Positions 35,655 to 45,104 of a stretch of DNA of 64,000 bases are shown piece by piece (positions within the stretch are counted from its first letter, which is position 1; each line of letters starts with the position of its first letter). The position numbers were made by a program, and so were the translations under genes. The DNA comes from Cyclobacteriaceae bacterium (lineage in GTDB: Bacteria > Bacteroidota > Bacteroidia > Cytophagales > Cyclobacteriaceae): the NCBI GenBank assembly GCA_026003355.1, contig BPHC01000003.1, positions 227,093 to 291,092 on the forward strand, in the 5' to 3' direction. The notes beneath the pieces are model-generated. The model worked only from the letters and a program-made list of their open reading frames with translations. It was not told where the DNA came from and searched no databases.

Positions 35655-37028
35655 ATGAGGCGGAAGTTCGCGGCTTTTAAAAACAAACTGATAACCATTC
35701 TGCCGGAAGGAAGTTTTGCCCGTAACCTGGCGGTTACCCTTTCGGGTAATGCAGGAGCTATTTTGCTGGGTTTGGCATTTACGCCATTTATTGCGCGCCT
35801 TTATGGTCCGCAGGCCTATGGCGTGTTTGCGTTATTTGCGGCACTTATAAACAACATCTCACCGGTGGTTACCTGGCAATATCCCACCGGCTATACCACC
35901 ATCCGCAATCACGAAGAATTTATTGGGGTGGTTCAGTTAACGGTAATGGCTGTTCTTGCATTTAGTTTCCTGTCAGGACTTGGGCTTTTTTTTTATGGAA
36001 CAACCTTGTTACACCAACTGAAGCTTGCTGAGCTGGTGGCTTACCGGTGGCTTTTTCCGCTTTATTTTCTTTTTATTGGTTTCGACCAGATTACGCGTGG
36101 ATGGGCAATCAGGCTGGGAGCGTTTAACCGGATGGCGGCCGGCCGGATTGGGGCAACGTTGGTCAGCAAAGGCACAACACTTGTTTTTGGCTATGCATTT
36201 TACGTCAATGCCCTGGGTCTTATGCTGGGTGACCTGCTGCAGTATCCGGCCGACACACTGGCCCGATGGAGTCGCACCATGCGGGTGGAATGCAAAGAAC
36301 TCATAAAACGCTGGCACATTACCGGTAAGATTTTACGGCAATACCGGGCTTATCCGAAATACGTTACCACCGGCCTGCTGCTCAGTAATTTCAGTAACCA
36401 GCTCCCGGTATATGTGCTTAGTTATAGTTTTAACCAATCGGTGGTGGGCCTTTTTGCAATGGCCAACAACCTGGTAACGTTGCCCATGAATGTGCTCATC
36501 ATGTCGGCCACTACGGTTTTTTTAAAAAAGGCTTCTGAACTGCACCACGAGCGACCGGAAGCACTGCGCGAGGCCATCCTGCGGTTGTACCGCCAGCTTA
36601 CCCGTATCGGGATGGGGGCTTTGCTTGCTCTGGCCCTTTTGGCACAGCCGGTATTTTTGGTGCTTTTCGGCAAGGCCTGGAGCGAATCGGGCGTGTATGC
36701 CAGTTTGCTTGCAGTAAGCCTGGTGCCGGCAGTTGCTGCACAACCGCTCAGCACGTTGTTCCGCGTATGGAATCGCGAGCGGATAAACTTTATGATTAAT
36801 GCCATTGGCATAGCAGTAAAAGTTGCAGCACTGCTGGGGGGAGCTCAGTTGCAAAGCGTGCGCGCCCTGTTGCTGCTGTATGCGCTGGCGGTTATTGCGG
36901 TTAACTATGGTACGCTATGGACGATTTTTTTCATTAGCAGGCTGCCGAAAGGAGAGGTAATACGGGATATGGTAATTACCTTGCTTTTATTAACCGGGGT
37001 AGCAATTTTCTGTAATTTTGTCTTTTAA
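35655..37028 (+). CDS. Oligosaccharide flippase family protein (Wzx-like)
   Basis: A 457-residue protein with about 12-14 membrane segments. The family opening is NLAVTLSGNAGAILLGLAFTPFIARLYGPQAYGVFALFAA, of which LSGNAG and ARLYGPQAYGVFAL are characteristic of polysaccharide transporters of the MOP superfamily. It would flip the lipid-linked repeat unit to the outer face of the inner membrane. The next gene starts 2 bp after its stop. It marks the start of a long co-directional run to 45036. Confidence 0.88.
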   Translation: MRRKFAAFKNKLITILPEGSFARNLAVTLSGNAGAILLGLAFTPFIARLYGPQAYGVFALFAALINNISPVVTWQYPTGYTTIRNHEEFIGVVQLTVMAVLAFSFLSGLGLFFYGTTLLHQLKLAELVAYRWLFPLYFLFIGFDQITRGWAIRLGAFNRMAAGRIGATLVSKGTTLVFGYAFYVNALGLMLGDLLQYPADTLARWSRTMRVECKELIKRWHITGKILRQYRAYPKYVTTGLLLSNFSNQLPVYVLSYSFNQSVVGLFAMANNLVTLPMNVLIMSATTVFLKKASELHHERPEALREAILRLYRQLTRIGMGALLALALLAQPVFLVLFGKAWSESGVYASLLAVSLVPAVAAQPLSTLFRVWNRERINFMINAIGIAVKVAALLGGAQLQSVRALLLLYALAVIAVNYGTLWTIFFISRLPKGEVIRDMVITLLLLTGVAIFCNFVF

Positions 37029-37030
37029 AC

Positions 37031-37732
37031 ATGACCCTTCCACCACTTTGGCTGTCTCAGTTAACCGGTAAAATCAAAAATTATATCCGTTATTATGGTA
37101 TAGGTATTCTTAAATTTTTCAGAAAGTTTCAGCCCGAACGCCACCAGCTTACGTCCACCACTTCGTATAACCGCTATCCGGAGCTATTCCATGCCACAAG
37201 GGCCGCCATGCAGCATACTAATCCGCGTACACTTAAAATACTTTCGTTTGGATGCTCAACAGGTGAGGAATGTTTTTCGCTTGCCGGCTATTTTCCGGAG
37301 GCATCTATTCTGGGGGTGGACATAAACCGTTTTAATCTTTTTCGTGCCCGCCTTCGGAATACCTATCCGCGTATTCAATTCGCATACAGTGCCCCTGAAA
37401 TCATTGCCAAACACGCACCCTATGATCTGATTTTTTGTCTTTCAGTGCTCTGCCGATGGGAAGACACCAAAGATGTTACCAATTGCGCCTCTATTTATCC
37501 GTTTCAAAAATTTGAGCAAACCGTAACTGAACTGGCCGGCTGGCTGAAGCCCGGAGGATTATTGGTAATCTACAACAGCAACTTCCGGTTTGAGGATACA
37601 GCCATTGCCGCTTCGTTTACTACGATGCCTGTTTCACTACCCAACAGCGGTTTTGTGCATAAGTTTGACCGGAACAACAACCGGATTTATGAGGTGCATC
37701 AGAATTGTATTTACCGAAAAGCAGATTCATGA
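37031..37732 (+). CDS. Class I SAM-dependent methyltransferase in polysaccharide locus
   Basis: A 233-residue protein. SAM motif I is LKILSFGCSTGEECFSLA at about residues 70-87, with the CheR-like spacing SFGCSTGEE and the acidic stretch ILGVDINRFNLFRAR. The later motif is ELAGWLKPGGLLVIYN. The N-terminal region is basic and amphipathic (IKNYIRYYGIGILKFFRKF) and may touch the membrane. It probably methylates a glycan or precursor. Its stop overlaps the next ATG (ATGA at 37729-37732), indicating coupling. Confidence 0.8.
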   Translation: MTLPPLWLSQLTGKIKNYIRYYGIGILKFFRKFQPERHQLTSTTSYNRYPELFHATRAAMQHTNPRTLKILSFGCSTGEECFSLAGYFPEASILGVDINRFNLFRARLRNTYPRIQFAYSAPEIIAKHAPYDLIFCLSVLCRWEDTKDVTNCASIYPFQKFEQTVTELAGWLKPGGLLVIYNSNFRFEDTAIAASFTTMPVSLPNSGFVHKFDRNNNRIYEVHQNCIYRKADS

Positions 37733-38952
37733 AAGTTTTGCTGGTTAGCATAAGCGCACCACCGCAACAAAGCCCGGAAAGCCTTCAGGTAATGAAGTAT
37801 GCCGGTGCAATTGCGCAACAGGCTGAGGTAACCCTGCTTACCATTGAAGAAGAAAAGCGGGGATGGCGCAGGGCCGATCCGGCACTGACACATGCCCTGA
37901 ACGGGATGCGGGTGGTTCGGCTGCCGCATTTTTCAAAACTGAGCCGTGGCTTAATTAGGTTGCTGGGTAAGCGCATGCTGAAACCCGATGAAGATTTTCT
38001 GTTCCCGCTGCAATGGAAAAAAGCCATTCGCAAGCTGGACCACCGGCCTGACATCATTTATTCGCGGTCAACACCATACAGTTCGGCATTAATGGCGCTT
38101 CGGCTGCAGGAATACTACAGGGTACCCTGGGTAATGCACCTTAGCGATCCGTGGGTGCTTTCGCCCCATTATACCTACACGGGGAGCCTGGCCCGGTATC
38201 ATCAGGAAAAGGAGTGTCTTTGTTTTGAGCGAGCGGATGCCATTACCCTTACCTCTGCCGAACAGGTTGAAAGCTATGCGCGCCTGTACCCGCGGTTTGC
38301 TCATAAGTTGATGTACTTTCCTAACGTATTCAATGACGAGGAAATGATGGATAACCCGTTGGAGTTTGGCAGTAAAATGATTTTTCTTTATTCAGGAAAT
38401 TTTTATGGAGAAGGCCGTAATCCTCAATATCTTTTTGAAGCCATTCAACAGGTTACTAATCAGGACCCCGACTTTTTCAATGACTGTGAGTTTGTTTTTA
38501 TAGGGCAGTGTACGCAAGAAATACAACGTATTTTAAGCACTTTCGCAAAGCCTTACATCAAATTAATTGAAACTTATACTTTCGATGAACTGGTAGAAAT
38601 GCAACGCAAAGCCCACGTATTTCTGCTCTTCGACTGGCGCTTTAAAAACGTTCGGTCAGAATTTTTCCTCTCCAAAATATTGGCATATATGGTTATGCAA
38701 CGACCCATACTGGCCATTGCAGGTAAAGACAGTACCTGTTACAAAGTAATTAACGGAAAGTATGGGGTATGCTTTGAACACCACGATGCTGCCGGCATAG
38801 CGGGGTGGCTGAAGCAGGCTGTTATGCAATACCGGAAAAGGAATGAACAATTCTTTAAAGTTGCTGCTCCCGATCCGGCCTTTTCGGCCAATTATAATGC
38901 CAGGCGCTTGCTTAACCTGTTTGCTGAGCTTAAATCCAGGGTACACGTATAA
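37729..38952 (+). CDS. Probable glycosyltransferase (GT-B fold)
   Basis: A 407-residue protein from MKVLLVSISAPPQQSPESLQ. The N-terminal half resembles glycosyltransferase subdomain 4: PDIIYSRSTPYSSALMALRL, WVMHLSDPWVLSPHY and ADAITLTSAEQVESYARLYP. The C-terminal half shows FLYSGNFYGEGRNPQYLFEAI and FFLSKILAYMVMQRPILAIAGKDS, where the nucleotide-sugar end region lies. The classical EX7E pair is not clear, so the specificity and even activity are open. Coupled to the methyltransferase upstream and 5 bp from the pyruvyl transferase. Confidence 0.8.
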   Translation: MKVLLVSISAPPQQSPESLQVMKYAGAIAQQAEVTLLTIEEEKRGWRRADPALTHALNGMRVVRLPHFSKLSRGLIRLLGKRMLKPDEDFLFPLQWKKAIRKLDHRPDIIYSRSTPYSSALMALRLQEYYRVPWVMHLSDPWVLSPHYTYTGSLARYHQEKECLCFERADAITLTSAEQVESYARLYPRFAHKLMYFPNVFNDEEMMDNPLEFGSKMIFLYSGNFYGEGRNPQYLFEAIQQVTNQDPDFFNDCEFVFIGQCTQEIQRILSTFAKPYIKLIETYTFDELVEMQRKAHVFLLFDWRFKNVRSEFFLSKILAYMVMQRPILAIAGKDSTCYKVINGKYGVCFEHHDAAGIAGWLKQAVMQYRKRNEQFFKVAAPDPAFSANYNARRLLNLFAELKSRVHV

Positions 38953-38957
38953 CCGAA

Positions 38958-40088
38958 ATGAGAATATTACTTCAGGGATATTACGGCTTTGGTAATCTGG
39001 GTGATGATGTATTGCTTCGCGTTACGCTGGGCATTATGCGGCAAATTTTCCCGCAGGCACACTACACTCTTTTTGTTAATGCTCCGGCTGAGCGGGCGGC
39101 CTATCTGCAAACCTACCTTGGCGAAAAACTGGACTACATTAACTACAGCGCACGCGCTCATTTCGATTTAATTGTGCACGGAGGGGGGGGTGTGCATTAC
39201 GATTATGCACCCGGCAGTTTTTGGCATTACCTGCTTAATCGTTTCATAAGCATTCAGCCGCAGGCTTTTACCGGTTTGTATCATGCCTATAAAAAATTAA
39301 AAGGAAAAGAGCACATTACGGCCGCTCATCGGGTAGGTTTGGGAATAGGCCTGGGAACCTTTACCTCATCCTCTTCCAAATGGTACACCAATGTTCCGGT
39401 GCTTACCGGTTATGAATACTTAATGGTTCGCGACAGCCACAGTAAAATGCGGGCAAGCAGCCTGTGTCCGAAAGCGCAGGTGGTGCTGGGTACCGATTTG
39501 GCATTTTACACCGATTATTGGCGGCCACTGGTAGCGCCTCCTTCCGGCAGCAATGCAACCCGGGTTGGCTTTGTGCTGCGCGATTGGCCCCATCCCGACT
39601 ACCTGATGCAGTGCATTCGTGTTGCCGGAAAACTGGCAGCTATGGGTTTACAGATTTCATTTTTTTCTTTTGAGCAACTATACGATAAAACGTATATCCG
39701 GATGTTGAACGGAAAATTTCCCTGCACCACCTGGCCGCAGGATGAAAAAAGCTTTTTTGCGCAATTTGCAGCGCAGGATGTTATCGTAACATCGCGCTTT
39801 CATGGGGCCATATTGGCCAGTATTTTCCACATTCCTTCTGTGACTATTGCAATAGAGCCCAAGTTGAGCACCTTGCGCGAACTGTTGCCGCAATCCTGTC
39901 GATTGATTTCCGTTTCCGAAGCAGAAACGAAAGGGATAAACGAAATTACCACAATGCTGAAGGAGCCGGAAACATGGCGTGCCAATGCCGTTTCAGATGC
40001 CTTACGCAACCGTAACCAAATAGAAAATAGCATACTTGATTTTAAAAATTTTGTAAAGGGTTTTTCATGGAATGGTTTAACAGAATAA
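38958..40088 (+). CDS. Polysaccharide pyruvyl transferase family protein
   Basis: A 376-residue protein. The family opening MRILLQGYYGFGNLGDDVLL has the G-x-x-N-x-G-D signature, followed by LIVHGGGGVHYDYAPG, GVGLGTFTSSS-like residues in RVGLGIGLGTF, and VIVTSRFHGAILASIFHIP near residues 275-293, the CsaB/WcfO signature. Such enzymes add a pyruvate ketal from phosphoenolpyruvate to a sugar, making the glycan acidic. The 3' end overlaps the FkbM gene by 22 bp. Confidence 0.9.
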   Translation: MRILLQGYYGFGNLGDDVLLRVTLGIMRQIFPQAHYTLFVNAPAERAAYLQTYLGEKLDYINYSARAHFDLIVHGGGGVHYDYAPGSFWHYLLNRFISIQPQAFTGLYHAYKKLKGKEHITAAHRVGLGIGLGTFTSSSSKWYTNVPVLTGYEYLMVRDSHSKMRASSLCPKAQVVLGTDLAFYTDYWRPLVAPPSGSNATRVGFVLRDWPHPDYLMQCIRVAGKLAAMGLQISFFSFEQLYDKTYIRMLNGKFPCTTWPQDEKSFFAQFAAQDVIVTSRFHGAILASIFHIPSVTIAIEPKLSTLRELLPQSCRLISVSEAETKGINEITTMLKEPETWRANAVSDALRNRNQIENSILDFKNFVKGFSWNGLTE

Positions 40089-40816
40089 AACGCCTGTTTG
40101 GCCGCGGACCAACCGAGTGGGGGTTGCGCATAGCGCGCGACAAACAACGAACGGAATTGTTTTTGGCAAAGTACCTTAAACCCGAATTTAACGCCATTGA
40201 TATTGGCGCACATGAAGGTGAATTTCTGAAATTATTTCTGCGCTATGCACCCCACGGAAGGCACCGGGCTTTCGAACCCTTGCCAGAGTATGCCGAAAAG
40301 CTGAAAATGGAGTTTGCCGGGGTGGATGTGCAGCAGGTTGCGCTAAGCAACGAAACGGGCGAAGTGGTTTTTTACCGGGCTGTAGGTGCCGAAGCCATGA
40401 GTGGCCTCAAATCGCAGCACTACCCTGGCCATGTTACCCCACAACCCTTTACGGTGCGGGTTTTTCCGCTCGATGACCTGGTGCCGGCAGAGGAGCCTAT
40501 TCACTTTATAAAAATAGATGTAGAAGGTGCTGAATTAAATGTGCTGAAGGGTGCAAAACGTATTCTTAAAAAGTCCCGTCCTGCCGTTATGTTCGAGTTT
40601 GCAAAACTGCATGCAGCGCCCTATCAGGTTACTCCTGCCGATTTATTTGCTTTTTTTGAAGATATGAATTACCGGGTATTGCGGCTTGACGGTGGCGTGG
40701 CGTACACGCTGGCCGACTTTGAAGAAAATTTTCATAAAGCCCATCAATCGGGCTATGACCGCCATGCCGAAACCAATTTCTTAGCTTTGCCTGCCGAACA
40801 GATCCTTAACGGGTAG
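40067..40816 (+). CDS. FkbM family methyltransferase
   Basis: A 249-residue SAM enzyme. SAM-binding residues lie in FNAIDIGAHEGEFLKLF (about 43-59), the adenine-side acidic residue in HRAFEPLPEYAEKL, and the FkbM signature HFIKIDVEGAELNVLKGAK at about 146-164. FkbM enzymes O-methylate sugars or polyketides. The overlap with the pyruvyl transferase gene and the 7-bp gap to the asparagine synthetase gene place it in one transcript. Confidence 0.9.
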   Translation: MEWFNRIKRLFGRGPTEWGLRIARDKQRTELFLAKYLKPEFNAIDIGAHEGEFLKLFLRYAPHGRHRAFEPLPEYAEKLKMEFAGVDVQQVALSNETGEVVFYRAVGAEAMSGLKSQHYPGHVTPQPFTVRVFPLDDLVPAEEPIHFIKIDVEGAELNVLKGAKRILKKSRPAVMFEFAKLHAAPYQVTPADLFAFFEDMNYRVLRLDGGVAYTLADFEENFHKAHQSGYDRHAETNFLALPAEQILNG

Positions 40817-40823
40817 AGGTGTT

Positions 40824-42710
40824 ATGTGTGGTATTTCAGGCTTTGTTGATCCCGCCAAATCGCATGCCGATCTGCAGCATATGTTGCAGTGTCTGCACCA
40901 TCGCGGGCCCGATGCACAGGGAATTTTTTTTGATGAGGATGTAGGGCTGGCACATAACCGCCTCTCCATTATTGACCTTACCGAAGCGGCTAATCAACCG
41001 TTCCGCTTTCAGCAGCTGGTACTGGTTTATAACGGTGAGATTTATAACTATACTGAGCTAAGGCCCCAGCTCGAGGCCAGGGGCTATACGTTTACCACGC
41101 ATTCGGATACCGAAGTGCTTATCAAAGGCTACCATTGCTGGGGCATTGAGGTGTTGAGCCGGCTCATCGGCATGTTTGCCTTTGCCGTGTACGATGTAGA
41201 AAAGAAGGAGCTGGTGTTGGTTCGCGATCGCCTGGGCATAAAACCCCTGTTTTACCGGCACCAGGGCAAAACGCTTCAGTTTGCCAGCGAACTAAAGGCA
41301 TTTGCCGAATGCCGGTCGTGGAACCACATTGACCTTAACGGTTTTATCGACTACCTGGCCTACGGCTATACTGCCGGCACACACACCTTTTTTAAAGGCA
41401 TTAAAAAACTGCTTCCGGGCCATTACCTGGTTTTTAAAAACGGCACAGCTACCACCCATACCTACTGGGATGCCGAAACTTTTGCCGGGGATCCGATAAC
41501 CGGAAAAACGGAAGAACAACTTACTGATGAGCTGGAGGAGCTAATGATTGATGCCTTTCGTTATCGCATGGTGGCTGACGTTCCCGTTGGGATATTCTTT
41601 AGCGGAGGCATAGACAGTACCGCCCTGGTGGCCCTGCTCTCCCGGCACTTTGGCACCGTAAACACCTTTACCATTGGCTTTGATGATACGGGTTTTGATG
41701 AAACACCGCACGCCCGGAAAATTGCTGCCTACTTTAAAACCAACCACACCGAGCGCATTCTCGGATTAGAAGAAGCACGAAACAGGTTACAGGACTTTTA
41801 CCGCATTTATGATGAACCTTTTTACGACAGCTCAGGCATACCCACTTCACTGGTAAGCGAACTGGCCTGTCAAAGCGGCATGAAGGTGGTGCTCTCTTCT
41901 GAAGGAGGCGATGAATTGTTTGGCGGATATCCATCCTATCAACGCTATTACAAATTGGGTAAACAACTGCTGCGCACTCCCCGGCCCTTGCGTAAGCATA
42001 TCGTTAAACTACTAAGGGTATTCGTCCCATCGGTTATACCGTCATTCCTGGGGAACAAATTTGAGAAAACCAGCCGGCTGCTGGAGGCAAACGATTGGCA
42101 GGAGTTCTATCAGGTGTGTGTAAGTACCATCAGCCAGTGCCACTGGCAGCAATATGTGCACGCGCCCGAACATTTTATTTATGATAACACCGCTACTCTA
42201 AAACACGCGCACCTTTTGCACCAGCTGCATCCCATGGAGTTGTTCATGCTGTGGGATTTGAAGTACCTGATGCCTGATGATTTTCTGGTAAAAATAGACA
42301 GGGCCACCATGTACTATAGCCTTGAGGCGCGCGAACCTTTTCTTGATCATCGCCTGGTTGAGTTCTGCCTGCGCCTGCCCCTGCAGTACAAAATCAGAAA
42401 CAGCCAAACCAAGTACCTGTTGCGAAAAGTGCTTAACAGGTACCTTCCTTCATCGTATATAGACAGGCCCAAAATGGGATTTAGCGTGCCCCTTTTTACC
42501 TGGTTCAAAAGCGATATGGATAAGCTTTTTCAACTGAAATTATCAGAAGAAACTTTTTCCAAAGCGTGGCCTTCAGTAAACTATTCATGGGTGGCCAGGC
42601 AGTTGCGCATTTATCAGCGCAGCAAAAAAATGGATAAGGAGCTTAATATCGTTATCATGTGGAAATTGCTGGGCCTCATGCTTTGGCTTGAATCGTTGCG
42701 CAACCGGTGA
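40824..42710 (+). CDS. asnB: Asparagine synthetase (glutamine-hydrolysing), class II
   Basis: A 628-residue two-domain enzyme. The N-terminal glutaminase domain begins MCGISGFVDPAK with the catalytic Cys2 and contains HHRGPDAQGIF, HNRLSIIDLTEAANQPF and VYNGEIYNY. The synthetase domain has the PPi loop FFSGGIDSTALVALL near residues 257-271, LSSEGGDELFGGYP near 355, and KIDRATMYYSLEAREPFLDHR. It amidates a carboxylate using glutamine and ATP. Enzymes of this type inside polysaccharide loci may amidate a uronic acid or amino-sugar acid rather than aspartate; that is inference from position. Confidence 0.93.
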   Translation: MCGISGFVDPAKSHADLQHMLQCLHHRGPDAQGIFFDEDVGLAHNRLSIIDLTEAANQPFRFQQLVLVYNGEIYNYTELRPQLEARGYTFTTHSDTEVLIKGYHCWGIEVLSRLIGMFAFAVYDVEKKELVLVRDRLGIKPLFYRHQGKTLQFASELKAFAECRSWNHIDLNGFIDYLAYGYTAGTHTFFKGIKKLLPGHYLVFKNGTATTHTYWDAETFAGDPITGKTEEQLTDELEELMIDAFRYRMVADVPVGIFFSGGIDSTALVALLSRHFGTVNTFTIGFDDTGFDETPHARKIAAYFKTNHTERILGLEEARNRLQDFYRIYDEPFYDSSGIPTSLVSELACQSGMKVVLSSEGGDELFGGYPSYQRYYKLGKQLLRTPRPLRKHIVKLLRVFVPSVIPSFLGNKFEKTSRLLEANDWQEFYQVCVSTISQCHWQQYVHAPEHFIYDNTATLKHAHLLHQLHPMELFMLWDLKYLMPDDFLVKIDRATMYYSLEAREPFLDHRLVEFCLRLPLQYKIRNSQTKYLLRKVLNRYLPSSYIDRPKMGFSVPLFTWFKSDMDKLFQLKLSEETFSKAWPSVNYSWVARQLRIYQRSKKMDKELNIVIMWKLLGLMLWLESLRNR

Positions 42711-42713
42711 AAA

Positions 42714-43928
42714 ATGCACTCAGGCCGTAAAACCATATTAATGATTATCCCCAATCTGGATTATGGCGGTGCCCAGGAATCGTTTGTGTGGTTAAGCAAC
42801 CGACTGGCAGAAGAGCATAAGGTCATTAATGTTGTTTTTAATACGCACAACATGGGTCCTTATGTGTTTAAGGCTCCGCTGCTGTCGCTTGATGTTCCGG
42901 CATCGGCAGGTTTGTTTATGAAACTTATCCGTTTCTTCAGGCGTATTCAAAAATTACGTCAGATTAAACAACGATACAAAGTAGATATTTCCATAAGTTT
43001 TCTGGAGGGCGCAGACTATGTAAATGTGTTAAGCAGGCTAACCGATAGGGTGATTCTGAGTTTCCGTGGCTCCAAAAAATACGATTTTCACATTCGTGGT
43101 TTTTCGGGCTGGCTGCGTCATCGGGTTTTAATTCCTTATTGCACCGCGCGCGCATCGGCCATTGTAACCTTAAACAAGGGTGTTCGGAACGAGCTTATAC
43201 AATTATATAAGGTAAAGACATCTGTAAGTATAATCCATAATGCCCTTTCGCCCGACCGCCTGGTGGGGCAATCTTTGCCGGCGCAAATCAGGTCTTTTTT
43301 TGATGTGCCTGTAATCATAAGCCATGGCCGGCTATCGCCCGAAAAGGGTTACGATAAATTTTTAGCCGTTATGGCCGAGTTAAAAAGCCGTGGGGCAACT
43401 TGCCGGTTTTTACTAATAGGCGATGGACCGGAATACCAGCGCCTGTGTTCCACCTGCAGGTCGTTGAACCTGCGCCTGGCTGAAGGGAAATTAACCGGCA
43501 TCTTTCATGCCGAAGCAGATGTGTACCTGGCCGGTTACTGCGCCAACCCGGTTCAATACCTCAAGCATGCCGCAGTTTTTGTATTGCCTTCGCTGCATGA
43601 AGGATTTAGTCATTCGCTGGGCGAGGCGCTGCTGTGCGGAATCCCCGTGGTTGCTGCTGACTGCCCCTACGGGCCGCGGGAAATACTGGCCCCCGGCACG
43701 GAAAGGAAAAAGTTAACCGAAGTGGAATGGGCCGGTTATGGAGTGCTGGTACCGCAGTGGCACGTGCCGCAAGCCGTTACCTGGTGGGCCGATGCCCTGC
43801 AGGCTATGCTTGCCGACAGGTCAAAACGTGAGCAATATGGCCGGTTGGCCCGGCAACGGGCAAATGACTTTAGCGAAAACTTTGTGCTGCAGCAATGGAA
43901 AGAGCTGCTTGAAAACGTTCATGGCTGA
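42714..43928 (+). CDS. Glycosyltransferase family 4 protein
   Basis: A 404-residue protein. The opening MIIPNLDYGGAQESFVWLSN holds the family's glycine-rich acceptor-side motif. The donor domain shows VIISHGRLSPEKGYDKFLAV near residue 200, LLIGDGPEYQRL, and the EX7E signature HEGFSHSLGEALLCGIPVVA near 298-317. It is a retaining GT-B enzyme of the GT4 type. It lies 3 bp after asnB and overlaps the next gene by 8 bp. Confidence 0.93.
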   Translation: MHSGRKTILMIIPNLDYGGAQESFVWLSNRLAEEHKVINVVFNTHNMGPYVFKAPLLSLDVPASAGLFMKLIRFFRRIQKLRQIKQRYKVDISISFLEGADYVNVLSRLTDRVILSFRGSKKYDFHIRGFSGWLRHRVLIPYCTARASAIVTLNKGVRNELIQLYKVKTSVSIIHNALSPDRLVGQSLPAQIRSFFDVPVIISHGRLSPEKGYDKFLAVMAELKSRGATCRFLLIGDGPEYQRLCSTCRSLNLRLAEGKLTGIFHAEADVYLAGYCANPVQYLKHAAVFVLPSLHEGFSHSLGEALLCGIPVVAADCPYGPREILAPGTERKKLTEVEWAGYGVLVPQWHVPQAVTWWADALQAMLADRSKREQYGRLARQRANDFSENFVLQQWKELLENVHG

Positions 43929-45036
43929 TCGGATTAAAATACTTATTGTTGAAAATTCGGTTGGTTTTACCGGAGCGTTCCGCTCCATAACCACCTTGGT
44001 CAGCCATCTGCCGGATTCGGTTGAAATCCATTTTGCATTACCGTCACAATCAACAGTAATACAAAAGGTAAAAGGGCCGGTGTTGTTGGTTCCGTTCGTT
44101 GAACTCAGGCGATCCCTTCGCTCGGTTGTGGCATATGTGCCCATGCTTTTGATCAACGCGTTGCGCATTATACGGTATTGCCGGCAGCACAACATACAGA
44201 TTATTCATGTTAATGACCTGTATAACCTATGCGGGGTAGTAATCAAATGGTTGCATCCAAAGTATGCAGTAGTTTACCATGTACGGCTGCTCCCCGACTC
44301 GTACGGCCGTAAACTATACGGGTTATGGAAAAAGTTAATAAGCCGCTATGCCGACCGGATAATCTGTGTTTCACAGGCTGTTCAGCAGGCAGCCTGTTTT
44401 CCGGAGCAAAAAACCACCGTGATTTATAATGCCCTGCCGGCACACAGTCCTGTGAAGTCCGCTCGCAAAAACACCGACAGCGTAACTTTTATTTATCTGG
44501 CAAACTATATTCCTGGCAAAGGACATGACGATGCCATAGAAGCCTTTCGTATCGTTAATGAAAAATATCCCAACTGCCAGCTGTTAATGGCCGGCAGCGA
44601 CATGGGGTTAAGCAGAAATAAACAATACCGGCAGCAACTGGAGGGTCGAATACAGCAATACGGTCTTTCCGGTAAGATCATTTTAAATGATTTTGTGGAC
44701 GAGGCAATGTCGTTTCTTCAATCGGGCGATGTGTTTCTTAACTTTTCACGTTCAGAATCCTTTTCAATGACCATACTCGAAGCCATGCAGGTTGGCTTGC
44801 CCGTGATTGCCACCCGTTCCGGTGGCCCGGCTGAACTCGTGGAGCATGAAAAAACCGGGTTGCTTGTTCCTACCGGCAATATTACGGCCATGGGTGAGGC
44901 CATGTGTAAACTGGCGGCAAGCGGCAATTTATTACGTGCCATGGGTGAGGCCGGCCAGAACAGAGCGAGAACTGTGTTTTCTATAGAAATAAGTGCTGCC
45001 CGGCTTGCCAAAATCTATCAGCGTTTAACCCATTAG
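43921..45036 (+). CDS. Glycosyltransferase family 4 protein
   Basis: A 371-residue protein from MADRIKILIVENSVGFTGAF; upstream extension of the open frame is antisense-like overlap with the previous gene. Donor-domain features are VTFIYLANYIPGKGHDDAIE, QLLMAGSDMG, IILNDFVDEAMSFLQSGDVF and the EX7E signature SRSESFSMTILEAMQVGLPVIA (E at SES and at LEA), followed by GGPAELVEHEKTGLLV. This is a standard GT4 family enzyme. It closes the run of glycan genes that started at 35655. Confidence 0.93.
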   Translation: MADRIKILIVENSVGFTGAFRSITTLVSHLPDSVEIHFALPSQSTVIQKVKGPVLLVPFVELRRSLRSVVAYVPMLLINALRIIRYCRQHNIQIIHVNDLYNLCGVVIKWLHPKYAVVYHVRLLPDSYGRKLYGLWKKLISRYADRIICVSQAVQQAACFPEQKTTVIYNALPAHSPVKSARKNTDSVTFIYLANYIPGKGHDDAIEAFRIVNEKYPNCQLLMAGSDMGLSRNKQYRQQLEGRIQQYGLSGKIILNDFVDEAMSFLQSGDVFLNFSRSESFSMTILEAMQVGLPVIATRSGGPAELVEHEKTGLLVPTGNITAMGEAMCKLAASGNLLRAMGEAGQNRARTVFSIEISAARLAKIYQRLTH

Positions 45037-45104
45037 CCGATATTTGTACAAAACAGGTTACAAAAGGTATATCGGGTTTAATTAATGTTCGCCCAGTGTT
45101 GGCT

